Below the pieces are notes generated by a model. That model was not told the DNA's origin and did not search any database. It saw nothing but the letters and a program-made list of their open reading frames with translations. This document shows, in pieces, positions 43,801-55,058 of a stretch of 64,000 nt of DNA. This stretch comes from Halichondria panicea (Eukaryota > Porifera > Demospongiae > Suberitida > Halichondriidae). Both the position numbers and the translations under genes were made by a program. Numbering within the stretch: the stretch's first letter is position 1; each line of letters begins with the position of its first letter. The stretch is taken from NCBI RefSeq assembly GCF_963675165.1, contig NC_087385.1, positions 4,326,412 to 4,390,411 of the forward strand. Reading direction: 5' to 3'.

Positions 43801-44460
43801 GTGGTTGCAGATTGCCCAGAATCTATGCAAAGCAAATTTTCAGAATTTACACAAAACACATGAGTGACCTCAATGAAATTGTGGAAGCAGTGATAATGGG
43901 GACTGGAAGCTATACAACATAACATATCTACATAGCATGCATGCATGCTGCAAAAGGCGCTATTCCACGAAAATTAAATTCGTCCTAAAGGTATTTCCGG
44001 GAAAATAATTTATACCCTCGAAATAATTACAGATACATATAATATACAGGGCACTAATGTGGTAGTGTTGGTGGTTGCAGATTGCCCAGAATCTATGCAA
44101 AGCAAATTCTCAGAATTTACACAAAACACATGAGTGATACACATACCTCAATGAAATTGTGGAAGCAGTGATAATGGGGACTGGAAGCTATACAACATAA
44201 CATATCTACACAGCATGCATGCATGCTGCAAAAGGCGCTATTCCACGAAAATTAAATTCGTCCTAAAAGCATTTCCGGGAAAATTTATACCCTCGAAATA
44301 ATTATAGATACATATAATATACAGGGCACTAATGTGGTAGTGTTGCCCAGAATCTATGCAAAGCAAATTCTCAGAATTTACACAAAACACATGAGTGATA
44401 CACATACCTCAATGAAATTGTGGAAGCAGTGATAATGGGGGCTGGAAGCTATACAACATA
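43774..44460. repeat. Tandem array of ~270-bp units derived from a UGGT exon and a MITE
   Basis: Units begin ATACAGGGCACTGATGTGG / ATACAGGGCACTAATGTGG at 43774, 44043 and 44319 (third partial). Each contains a piece of the [12 protein letters not shown] exon and, in the first two, a half of the CCGTATAGCGGG element (GGCGCTATTCCACGAAAATT). Confidence 0.85.
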
Positions 44461-44565
44461 AAATTATAGTTAAGTCTCTACATGGCTGTGAGTGCCACAA
44501 GCAGTAGATTGTGGTCAAGGCCTATAGGAGGCCGAGATCACTTGCAAGACTAAACTTGGCATATA

Positions 44566-44754
44566 CATACTGTATAGCGGGTATATTTCGAGGGTATAAA
44601 TGTTCTTGGTTTTCGCGGATTAGGCATGTACCGCGAACATTTATAACCGCGAATTTAATATCGCATGCGCAAAAAGGCGCTATTCCATGAAAATTAAATC
44701 TAAAGGCATTTCCGTAAAAATGTATACCCTCGAAATATACCCACTATATGGTAC
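44566..44754. mobile_element. TATAGCGGGTATATTTCGAG inverted-repeat element 1
   Basis: GTATAGCGGGTATATTTCGA at the left pairs with TCGAAATATACCCACTATAT at the right; internal ATGTTC / CGCGAACAT arms. Confidence 0.7.
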
Positions 44755-44969
44755 CTTACCATAACCAAATTTTAGCCCTATATGTCATATGGCTTCTTAT
44801 AGTGACGAGCCTTTGAAAATTCACCAATTTCGATGACCCACCTATACACTAATTCTTAGAGCATAATTAATTCTGTCTTCTGAATTTGGGTAAATTAGGC
44901 TCGTCTAAGAAGCCATATGACACATGGGGGGCTAAAATTCGGTGTGGATATATAACTTATGGTAAGGTA
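44755..44969. mobile_element. Inverted-repeat element between two TATAGCGGG copies
   Basis: CCTTACCATAACCAAATTTT / GGGCTAAAATTCGG ... ATGGTAAGG, with inner arms ATATGGCTTCTTA / TAAGAAGCCATAT. It lies exactly between the two TATAGCGGG elements. Confidence 0.6.
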
Positions 44970-45170
44970 TGTACTGTATAGCAGGTATATTTCGAGGGTA
45001 TAAATGTTCGTGGTTTTTGTTGATCAAGCATCTACCGCGAACATTTATACCCACGAATTAATATCACATGCATGCATCCTACAGAAAGTGCTATTCTGCG
45101 AAAATTAAATCTGCGAAAACCTTTCTAATTGTCATTCCGCGAAAGTGTATACCCTCGAAATATACCCGCT
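44970..45170. mobile_element. TATAGCGGGTATATTTCGAG inverted-repeat element 2
   Basis: GTATAGCAGGTATATTTCGA at the left, TCGAAATATACCCGCTAATT at the right; same family and orientation as 44566-44754. Confidence 0.7.
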
Positions 45171-45571
45171 AATTATGCCAATTCGTTGAAATCGGAGGGG
45201 GTGCTTATTTTTTTGTTTGACTTGACATGGAATGTCTTTCTTACATAGGTATTATATAATTATAGCTTCCACTGGTGGCTATGTTATGGTTTGTAAACAA
45301 CCATACAGGAATACCTGGAGCTAATGCCAGGGTTATGTTCTTCTCCTTCTCCTACAGAGAGGTCACCCCATACAACTGTGTATTACAGTGGGCCTCTTTA
45401 CAATTTGTATAATATAAGCAGGCCACCTCTTTATTACAGCTACTGTTGGTGGGGCCATGGGTGATCACTATAGACAGGTTCATTGTATATAACAATACCA
45501 GGAAATACCACTGCATAACAAAACAACACAGGGTAATGATGATTTTGAATTATAGCTTCAAGATATTTCTT

Positions 45572-48500
45572 CTAGAGTTCAGTATGAGTGTGTTTAGGGG
45601 AGTCCTGAGGCGTACTGTTGTCAGCCTGCATCAGCTCTTTGATCTCGTTGTCATAGGACGTCCACTCTGGGACTATACGAACAGCTGCATTCAGTTTAGG
45701 CTCCTTCGTCAGAGGGTTATTGCACTGTGTGCAAAGTGGCCGCATGAACATATCATATTTAAGTACACTACACCACACACATACATGTATGCTTGAAGCA
45801 CACAACACAAATACACAACAGTAAGAGTGCAGAAGTATACCCCCAAACACACACACACACACACACATACAACATAGAAACTCACCAAATCAATTGTCTT
45901 AGCAGCACTCTTTGACTCCAGGCTGCACCAAGTCTCACACCACAGCCACTCCTGAGAACAGGGAAAAGGAAAAATTGACGAGGAAACTATAAGATATCCC
46001 CCACAGAAAGCAATTACTGCTTGGTATGCACTCACCTGGGGGAGTGAGTGTATGGGTACGGCATGGATCATGTTGTTGGGCAGGTCCTGGTCCAGGTTGG
46101 CCAGACTGTTGGGATCCTGCGAAAGGGCCTGGTACTGGCCTCTCAGTCGATCACCTGCAGCCAGCTGTCTAAACCGAAGCAGGTCAATAACATACAGGGC
46201 ACTGATGTGGTAGCGTCTGTTGCCCAGATGATTCTTCCAGTAACCTGAATCCCAGAATCTGTGTGACAGGAAATTCTCAGAATTTTAAACCAAAACAAGG
46301 CACAACATGCAGTACATGTACATGTTAGCGCCTCAATAATTAGAGATTTTAGTGCCTCAATTGGAAGGTAATAATTAGGAAGCTATACACACCAGACACT
46401 GCTGGGGAACTCCTCTTCTTATCCAGCAAAACGTTTGTTATTTTACTCACCTGAATCCAGCCATGTCTGGCCTGCTATCACAGAAGGGAGTGTAAGCGTA
46501 AGGGGCACCATGAAGGTCTATCTCCAACAGTTCACGCAGGTCAGTACGCACAATCTGAAGAAGGAGCAGTGACTTTATTCGTTGTCTATCAATTCCAACA
46601 GATTCTAATCAATACTCCATTTATAAGTGAAGGGAACGTACCTGGTCAGCATCGACAAATATGATCTTCTTGACGGAGAGAGGAAACAAAACGTCCAAGA
46701 AGAGAATCTTGTAGCCCCAGATGATCCTCTGTTTCTGAGTTTGTGCGTGGAGCCATCGTGGCCACTTGTACTCCACAAGCTCGTACTCAAACCCGTAGTG
46801 TTGTGCCATGTGGGGGATAAAATCCTGTAGGGTCATAATTATGATAATCGTGTGAAAACACGTGAGTTACCTTGAAAGTTGGGGAGAGGAAATTTTTGAG
46901 GAACCAAAACTTGACTGGGTTATGCGTTTGCTTGAGAACACTCAGCATCATAATTCTGTGAAAGAACCAACATGTACAGCATGTAAACAATAGATGGACT
47001 ACAATTCATGACATACATGTATATGCACGATAAACAACAGATTGTACCTTAGGAATCTCTCATAGAGGTGCCCTGAGGCCAAAGAGAAGATGTTGATGGT
47101 CTCATCAGTGCCCACAGTCACTCTCTTCTCCTCCTCCTTCGGCTCATCCCCTCCTCCCATGAAACTGCAGATAAAATCCTGGATACAAGAATGTGTAACA
47201 CTCTACAACTAAAGGATTATACCATCTACTCCTGATTGCACCCGAATACACAGCCACTCTAACAAAGGGACCTGCAGCTCACCTGGAGAGACTGTCCCAC
47301 AGATTTTTCTCCTCTTCTTTACCAGTGTTGGCCTCCTCATCTCCTGAGAGGAGCTGAGCCGACTTCATGTCCGGTCGCTTAGCAACGTAGACCACCACCC
47401 CCGCACCTTTGAAATCCTTTACTGTAATCCCAATACTAGACTCTTGCTGGTCATCACCACCTATGTGACTGCATGCAAACACATATATGAATTCTATTAA
47501 GTACAAACAAGCTTGTATGTCGTATGGATCAGATCTGTGACACAACAACTCACCTTTGAATAGCATAGATTTGACTTGAGCGGCCATCTCTCAGCTGCAG
47601 CACCCAGACCCCGGGGCCCGCCTTGAGTTGAAAGTAGCCCAGGTTGGCCATGACAATAGTGTCAAACTTGGCAGGTGCACTGCGTGTGCCCAGCACATAC
47701 TCCAGACCAGGCACGGGTTGACTAGACCTCTCATCAAAGCATTGCCCTAATGCATTGGGAAACACATAATTAGTGACCATCACCACTACTCAGGCCTTCA
47801 CTCGGGAAGATTGCAGGGCCCCAACCCCAAATCAAGCTCTGCCAGGCCAGGTACGACTTGTAAAAAATACCACCAACACATACTATAGAGCAATCCACGT
47901 CCAGTGAGGCTACTCACCTTCCACTAGTATGTTCTTAAGTTGGAAGTCAGCCTGTACCCCACCCCCCACTACGCCATCCAGATGAATGTTGTCGAGGTCG
48001 TGAGGAGACCAGACAGCCTCCACCAGCCAAGAGTGGGGAACGTCTAGGTGAAGGGTGAGAAGGGAGGTCTGAGGGAGGTCACTGAACACAGCCATCGGAG
48101 TCACAGCTGCCCCATCTGACGTGAAGGAGAGCTCAGGTTCAAGTACATAGCGATAGAAACTGTGGGGGTGGGAATGTATATTTCTTAAGGTGCATTGCAT
48201 TGATCTTACACAAATTTGGAAATCATAAACTGAAAAATGCTCTTCCTCCATACACATAATAATTATACTGCTACCTTTTGACTGGCAATTCAGTCAGCTT
48301 GGGTACAGGATTTAGCACCAGTGTGATGTCCAGGGGCAGTGCTACCTGCAACACTTGCAACAGGGGGGCTAGTTTCTGAGCCTCCGAGGAGAGGGGGTCG
48401 ATGATAGCCACCACCTTCATAGCCACGCCTCCCTCTGGAGCAGGCAACTGGAGCACACTAAAAAGGAAAGAAGTGGTAGTCAGTAATTCAAGTTTAGAAG

Positions 48501-51500
48501 GTCCAATATCGAAGCGTTTTTGCACATGTAGCTATTAAAAAGGTGCAATTAATGTGAGACCTGATTTCCACTGTCCCATAGGTGAGCCTGGGACCAAAAT
48601 TAGCAAAAGTTTTGGCACGTCTTTATACAATCTTTGTTTTTCGCCAAAAAATGGCCTGACAAAAATTTAAGAGATAATTACCTTATCATCAATATGAAAC
48701 AGGGCATTCTATACTCAAGCAAGTTTCATAGAAAATCCCCACACGTGTATACAGCAGTGTGTATATAAATACCGTATATCGGGTTTCGAATGCGAGGTTA
48801 ATCAAATACAAATGACACTGTACAACTGTCAAGTCTGATTGCGTTTCTAACTACTGCGAATGCTCACTCTTTGCATGTCTTTCAATTTCTGCGAAAACTC
48901 GCAATTAAAAAACCTCGCCATTCGAAATCCGATATAAATGTATGGTAGTGCTGGAATGTCAACTTGGTAACAGCATAGATTGAATAGGGAGAGGGATTGG
49001 AAACGGAAGTTACCTCGATTTATATCCGCGCTACGCGGGGTTTAATCGAGGCTGTGTATCTAATGTTGGTAAAATCTTGTCTGCTTGCATTTGTACTAAA
49101 ACTTGCACTTCCAACTGACACTTGAGACCATATGGGACACAGCACACCGATGAGTTGCACAGTCTTAGCTATATTAGAAGCATTCTAGGTACATAAAGAT
49201 CTCATAGCATGTTTTGTACCTCTAGCTCTCTTCACAAAAGTCAAAAATGTATTTTTTCTTTTCCAACTGATGCTCACCATTAGGGGGCATGAGAATGACA
49301 TTTTAGGGGGGCTCTGAATATCTTGTAGCGATCATAATTCATGAAACATTGTTTCCCGCGTGTTGAGCAACCGTAACACGGATTGACATCAAAGGCTCTC
49401 TGGTGCCATGCTGCAAATTCAATGTAAAATGTCACGTGACGCTACTTCTGTTTCCAATCCCTCTCCCTATTCAATCTATGGTAACAGCAATAGCATACAC
49501 CACAATAATTCTCCCAATGTACCTGTGTTCAGTCTTGAGTGTTGGTAGATCAGCCAGTCGCCGCCTCTTTGGCTGACTCAGCAGTAGAGAGGCTAGCTTC
49601 ATGTGTAGCTCACTCCGAAAAGAGCTCGTGTCATTGTCTGCGTCGAGGCCCTCAATGGTCAGGTCATTTACAAGCTCTACCAGGGACTGGGTGTACTGGG
49701 AGGACTCCACAGAGGCCAGCAGCTGGTAGTCTGCCTTGGTGAAGCTGTCGTTAGGGCCCAGAGGTCCAACCACCTGTATAGAAACGTAATACACATAGTA
49801 TGGTATGAACTAAAAGAGGTTAAGGCTTCATATCACATTAGACAACAAACATCTTAAGGAGTACTTACTCTGCCATTGGCTATGATGGTGGTTGACTGAG
49901 GAGATACTCCCACAGTCTGGGAGACAAAGGTCACATGATCTCTGATGACATCATTACCAGCCGCTACAGTCTCAAACCTAAGCCCCCGCTGGCCATCCTT
50001 TGGGGTCTCAGTGGAGAGGATCTGACGGACAACAGACCAGTCCCCTCCCGATCGTAGATTAGCCTCTATGAGACTAGCGTGAGAAGAGGAGGAACTTGGT
50101 ATCAGTCCAACCCTCACACGGTCATCGGAGTCCTACACCAGATTAATAGAGTTCAAAATAATGCATACTGAGTCTGAAAGCAGACTGTAATATGAGAGCC
50201 GTGACAGAGCATGACTTACTGCAAATTGAAGAGCCTCCAGTGCTGCCTGTCTAGTCTGAGCCGTGGAGTAGTCACCGACCACCCACACACTCAACTCTTT
50301 CGTCAAGAACTCTCCTGGATAAGACAGCAGGTACAGTGTGTTAAAGAGCTGGTAGCAATTAAAGGACAGTGGCTAGTTTTTCCTCTCACCCTGGGCATTG
50401 CTGTAGTAGTGTACTTTGCTAGCCGTGAGTGTGGACAGCTCTCGATCAGACAGAACGCCATCCCTCTCTGCCAGAGCTGCAGAAATTAGATACAATTACA
50501 CCACACCCCTTAGCTGCCACACATTGCATACCCCTTCCCGATAAGTCCAGCTGCTTCCCCTTGGTGACAACATGTTTGTTGAGACGCTCTAGAACATTGG
50601 ACTTGTTCAACAGGTAGTCATACACGTTCATCTGGTCGTTCAGCTTGTTCTGGAAAAAAACATCGGTAAACTGAAACCGAAACTTAGTTAGTGTGCTTAC
50701 GGTGTAGATTGCTTGCTGTATGGAGTACATCTGTTTCTGAATAGTGCCCACGATCCCAGTCTCCAGATCCTGTGATAAGGGGGGATAGGGTGGGTTGCTG
50801 ATACATTACCATGGTTCTAACCTCTGTCACGTCCAGCTGAACACCGTTCACCAGCACTTGAGGGGCCTCATCGAATCCCTTGCTTGAGAAAAACTCACGA
50901 GATTTCTGCAAAATTGAGGGTAGTTACAAGGAGGTAGCAAACAAGGAGAGGAGGTCTCACCAGGATGAGGGTATCGTCTTCCTGAATCTCTTTCTTATAC
51001 TTCTCTTCAAAGTGAGTTCTGACACTCTCCACAGTCAAGTTGCCTATAGACAGCACCTGTAGAGATCGACAATGTAGAGTTGCAATGATGGGCATTTTAA
51101 TAGTGTTTTCTGTGTCAATAAAAGTTAAATATAGTATAGACACAACTATTGCATGTACATCTTTCTCTGTTTGCTGACCTTGTTGAACCATTTGAAGGCA
51201 TCACGAGGTGACTTGTCCTTCACCAGCTGAGCAAACCCTCGGGAGAGGCTGACCCCCTCGTCATTGCTAGGCAACAACAGCACCCCCAGTCTGGCCGGAA
51301 CATTGTGATCCAGGAACAGCTTGATGTACTCCACCATTTCCTTGCCGTCAGGGGTCACAGGGTCAATCATGAACACCTGTGTGTGGGGGGCGGAGGCGTC
51401 TAGGATATGTGGGGGGGGGTACATGCAAGAAGAACTTACAATATTGAAGACATTTCTAGCCACTTGTCTGAGAGTACCAGGATAGGCTGGCTGCATGAAC

Positions 51501-54500
51501 TAAACACACACACATTAGAGCACACTGTTCTATACCTCCTACCATAAGTAACGTACTTCTCTTAGTGACTTTGGCCATGCCCGATAGTGTCGGTCGTTTT
51601 CCAGATCATTGATAAACTGTGGAAGAGGCGCATGCCAGTCAAGAGGTAAGGGGGGGTGATCACATAATCACTCACGATGATGGACTCGTTGCGTATATCC
51701 ACTGTGAAGCTATTGGAGTCTGCAGCGTGGACAGGAAGTTTGGCGAGGGCGGCGTGGTCACTGGGACCGATGGACAGGCCTGATAACCCCTCTAGCAGCC
51801 GAGCCTCAGACATCAGCATTTCAATTAGCCTATGTTAATAAGCATCCAAGTCATGTGACAAAAATATCGTGTAACTCACTGGAATATATCAGTGTTTTCA
51901 TTCTGGATGATGATTCCATTGAGTAGCAGCACACTGCTCCCTGGGCCTATGCCCATGCTACCCAACACCTGTGAAATTATTCATTTCTCTATAAAGAAAC
52001 TGACAACTTGACAACAGTTAACCCTTTCCCGGCTTTAATTAAAACAAAATAATACAGAATAAATACATGTTTTTCTTTAAAAATCCATATCTTATGAACC
52101 ATACATTGAAATCACTCGTAACTATTTCCTACAGGTAGCCCAGACCCCGGGGGTACCATGGCATCATCATCGTTACCTAGCAACTGACCACCCCCAACTA
52201 ATTAGCGATTGTTTACAAACATTCACAATTATATACACAAACAATATTATACGAAGGCACAAAGTGACTATAGACACTAAGTAAGTGTTCTCAATATTCT
52301 CACGGTGACATAGTTCGATCAGGATCTGCCGAAACTTCTCTGTGAGGTCGTATCAGCAGACGCCCTTTTCCCGGGAAACGTTCTTCACCTACACACACGT
52401 TTACAAGTTCAATGGTGGCTCATGATATCCACTGCTGTACTAACTAGCCTAAGCAAACCTATACTGAAGCTATCCTGAAGCTATCAGAATACAGTATGTT
52501 GTACAAATGCTACTCTAGACTTACCAGATCCAGAAACTTGGTCCAGCTCCTTCAGGCTCCTCAGGCTCTTTATTTTTTAGCTTGAGGTAGCTTCCTACCA
52601 AGCTACTATCCCAGTCACTGTCCTCTCACTCTACAAGGCCATAAGCATAGATATTCTCACTGTCTAGCAGCTCTAGAACCCCGCTGAGGTTGTACTACAA
52701 AGATCTTGAAGCCATCATCAAACGGTCACTTTTCTTTCGACAGTACTGCACAAAGCGTACCTCGAAGCAAGATGTTGAAAATACCATGTGAAAGAGCAGC
52801 TCAATGCGCATGTGCTGGTACCTACAGCGTGCGCATAGCTCCAACACAGCCCGCACAGCAAATTTTTGAAAAATCTCAGTCCGCTGGACGACATATGTCG
52901 TCCAAAGCCGGGAAAGGGTTAACACTACATGTAAAATAGCAGTAGTCCCAATGTAAGTGGGCACACACCTTCTGGTTGGCAGCTACCTCCCTCCTCAGTT
53001 CCTTGTCCACTGGCAGTCGATAGAGAGACTTAGCAGCCATGGGCACACTTTGAGCAATGTCCTTGAGCAGCTTGAGAGCCAGCTGTGGACTGGAGCTCAT
53101 CACACGCTGGGCGGCTTGCAGTCCAAGTTCTGGTGAGGGGAATTGAAACTAACGCAGAGCCATAATTATAGAAACTGTGCAGCCAGTGTTAATTAGGCTG
53201 TACCCAACAATGACAATCATGCCATTACTACAGCGAGCGTACAAGAACAACTAATTACAATGCTATGCTTTTTGCCTAGGTAGCTTAGAATAAATTACAC
53301 TGTGTGGTAGCTACTAACAACTGACCTTGTAGTTGCCACAGTTTAAGCTCTGGTAATTCTCTGGTTGCATGTCGCAAGTGAGTTTGAAACTCCTCTAAGT
53401 TTTCTTTCAAGTGAGGGTGTCGCGATCTGTAGAAATGGGACCACCAGGGCAGTAGTCATACCGACCACAATCACTCTGAGAGCTCACCTCAGTGTGGAGA
53501 ATATGAACCCCTCCACGTCCTCACCACCTTCATCTGCTTGTTCCACAACGCGGGAGTCATCCTCTGGGTATGGATGGGCACAATGATGGGCGGAGCGAGT
53601 CAATACCGTCTCCTACCTTTGACTTTTGAGTCATCCACGGCCTTGTACTCTGAGTTCTTAATGGCCAGCTCCACTCCCCACCCACTCAGCACAACCCTCA
53701 CATCACCACGCTCCTAAAACACAACATTCACTGAATTTAAAGTACTTAGTTTTTTATAAAACAATTTAACGGAGTACAATCTTTCCAAAAATTGCTCCAC
53801 ACTCACCGACTGGTAGTGCCTGAGGACATATCTTATTCTCCCCTCCTTAGCAAGTGTTACCATGGTAGTGTGCAGCGAGGAAAATCCTTCTCTACCAAGC
53901 TCAGTGTAGAGTACAGCTGTTGGAGCACCCTCAACCGAGCGAGGGTGGATGTGGTCGAACTCATAGATGGCTGTGGTCTCACTGTTGGAGGAGGAGTCAA
54001 GCGCGGAGAGGGCGTCTTCAATCGAGCAATGGAGGGATCCTCTGATCTCAATGAATGAGGAGCAACTGACCGAACCGAACACAGCAAGTCTCTCCAGTGC
54101 CACCTGTGTGTGTGTGTGGATGGGGTGTGTGTGGGGGGGGGGGGATGCAGGGGTGCAGTACTTCTCAATTTATAGCATTGTAAATCTACAGCGTCGTATT
54201 TTATTTTCATCATTCTCATAAGCAGATTTTGTACATGTACGTACGTACCTGGTTGAACATTTCCACGATGGGCGAGTGTGTGTGCAGTGATAGGGAGAGT
54301 ATGAAGAGGCTGTACACTGTGGGGGAAAGCAGTGGCTCGCTGCGATCCAACACCGCCTCATAAAGCTCTACAGGGACAATACGTAACAGCACTCACATCA
54401 TGAATATGAAACCAATTTACATATAAAATACTGATTATTATATTGTAACTACACGTACCTTTGTCGTTCAGCGTTGACTTGTCCAAATCAAGCGTTGACT

Positions 54501-54731
54501 CGACAAAACTCCAGAATGCTCTCTGATCATATTCACTGACGAACTCACTGCATACAAAGAGAGATCTCTCAGTACAGTAGCTAGGACTAGACCAAGTACC
54601 TACCTAGCTTCCAGAATAATTGATGTCTGAGGCCAGTACGAACGGAGGACTGTTGACACAGGCTTCGATCCATCTACTAGACAGTATGTACAGAGCAAGG
54701 AGATGGCAATCAGCGCTGTAGAGAGAGCCAT
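45572..54731 (-). CDS. UGGT1: UDP-glucose:glycoprotein glucosyltransferase
   Basis: Thirty-two exons join in frame to 1475 residues, close to the usual ~1500; first exon 54604-54731, last 45572-45724. A signal peptide ([18 protein letters not shown]) opens the protein, thioredoxin-like and beta-sandwich regions follow ([45 protein letters not shown]), and the C-terminus is the GT24 catalytic domain: [67 protein letters not shown] with the DxD motif, [25 protein letters not shown] and LDQDLPN. UGGT re-glucosylates misfolded glycoproteins in the ER so that calnexin/calreticulin rebind them. The C-terminal HTEL is a KDEL-like retrieval signal. Whether it is the UGGT1 or UGGT2 orthologue is not meaningful at this distance. 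Confidence 0.95.
48769..48946. repeat. CCGTATATCGGG-type element in UGGT intron
   Basis: ATACCGTATATCGGGTTTCG at the left; CATTCGAAATCCGATATAA at the right form inverted ends. Confidence 0.6.
48974..49480. mobile_element. Inverted-repeat element with 7-8 bp target duplication
   Basis: CATAGATTGAATAGGGAGAG begins it and CTCTCCCTATTCAATCTATG ends it; the match extends to about 36 bp (GGATTGGAAACGGAAG / CTTCTGTTTCCAATCC). GTAACAG flanks both sides (48967-48973, 49481-49487). 507 bp, non-coding, in the UGGT intron between exons 21 and 22. Confidence 0.8.
52022..52918 (-). mobile_element. piggyBac-like element in UGGT intron 8
   Basis: CCCTTTCCCGGCTTT at the left and AAAGCCGGGAAAGGG at the right, each abutting TTAA (52018-52021, 52919-52922): terminal sequence and target site as in piggyBac. 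897 bp. The minus strand has broken acidic frames ([26 protein letters not shown]) that may be remnants of a transposase N-terminus; no catalytic region is present, so it is non-autonomous. Confidence 0.75.
52173..52185. promoter_or_regulatory. X-box-like palindrome (RFX site pattern)
   Basis: GTTACCTAGCAAC matches the RFX X-box pattern GTNRCC-N-RGYAAC. It lies inside the piggyBac-like element in a UGGT intron, so functional relevance is doubtful. Confidence 0.35.
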
Positions 54732-55058
54732 TATTCAGAAAGTGTCAAGTTTTCGTGTGCGGTTTTCTGTCCACGTACATGTACATGTCTTTATGATGTC
54801 TTGGTTAGTTGACCCTTTTCTTTTCAGTAAAGATCGTCAGTAGAGAGCTAACTGCATGCTAGGCCTAAAGATTGGTATCTTGGTTAGTTGACCCTTTTCT
54901 TTCTCAGTAAAGATCGTCAATAGAGCTAACTGCATCTTAGTAGAACCTATTAGGCGGTAAAGGGACAGCCAACAAAAATGTAGACTATTGTTTCTCTAAT
55001 GAAGCTAGTTGAAAGTACTATCTTTACCGTCAGTACAAGTAGCAGGAACAGTCAATGA
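54732..55058. promoter_or_regulatory. Bidirectional promoter region UGGT / TAF1C-like, with tandem duplication
   Basis: 327 bp between divergent start codons. A ~60-bp block (TCTTGGTTAGTTGACCCTTT ... GATCGTCARTAGAG ... CTAACTGCAT) occurs at 54799-54859 and again at 54878-54937. Confidence 0.65.

Larger units (their letters stand above)
43029..45571. other. Repeat-rich spacer between P450 and UGGT
   Basis: No intact gene. It holds the P450 promoter, a decayed copy of the UGGT 3' end (43205-43800), 2.5 tandem ~270-bp units (43774-44460), and three inverted-repeat elements (44566-45170). Confidence 0.7.
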
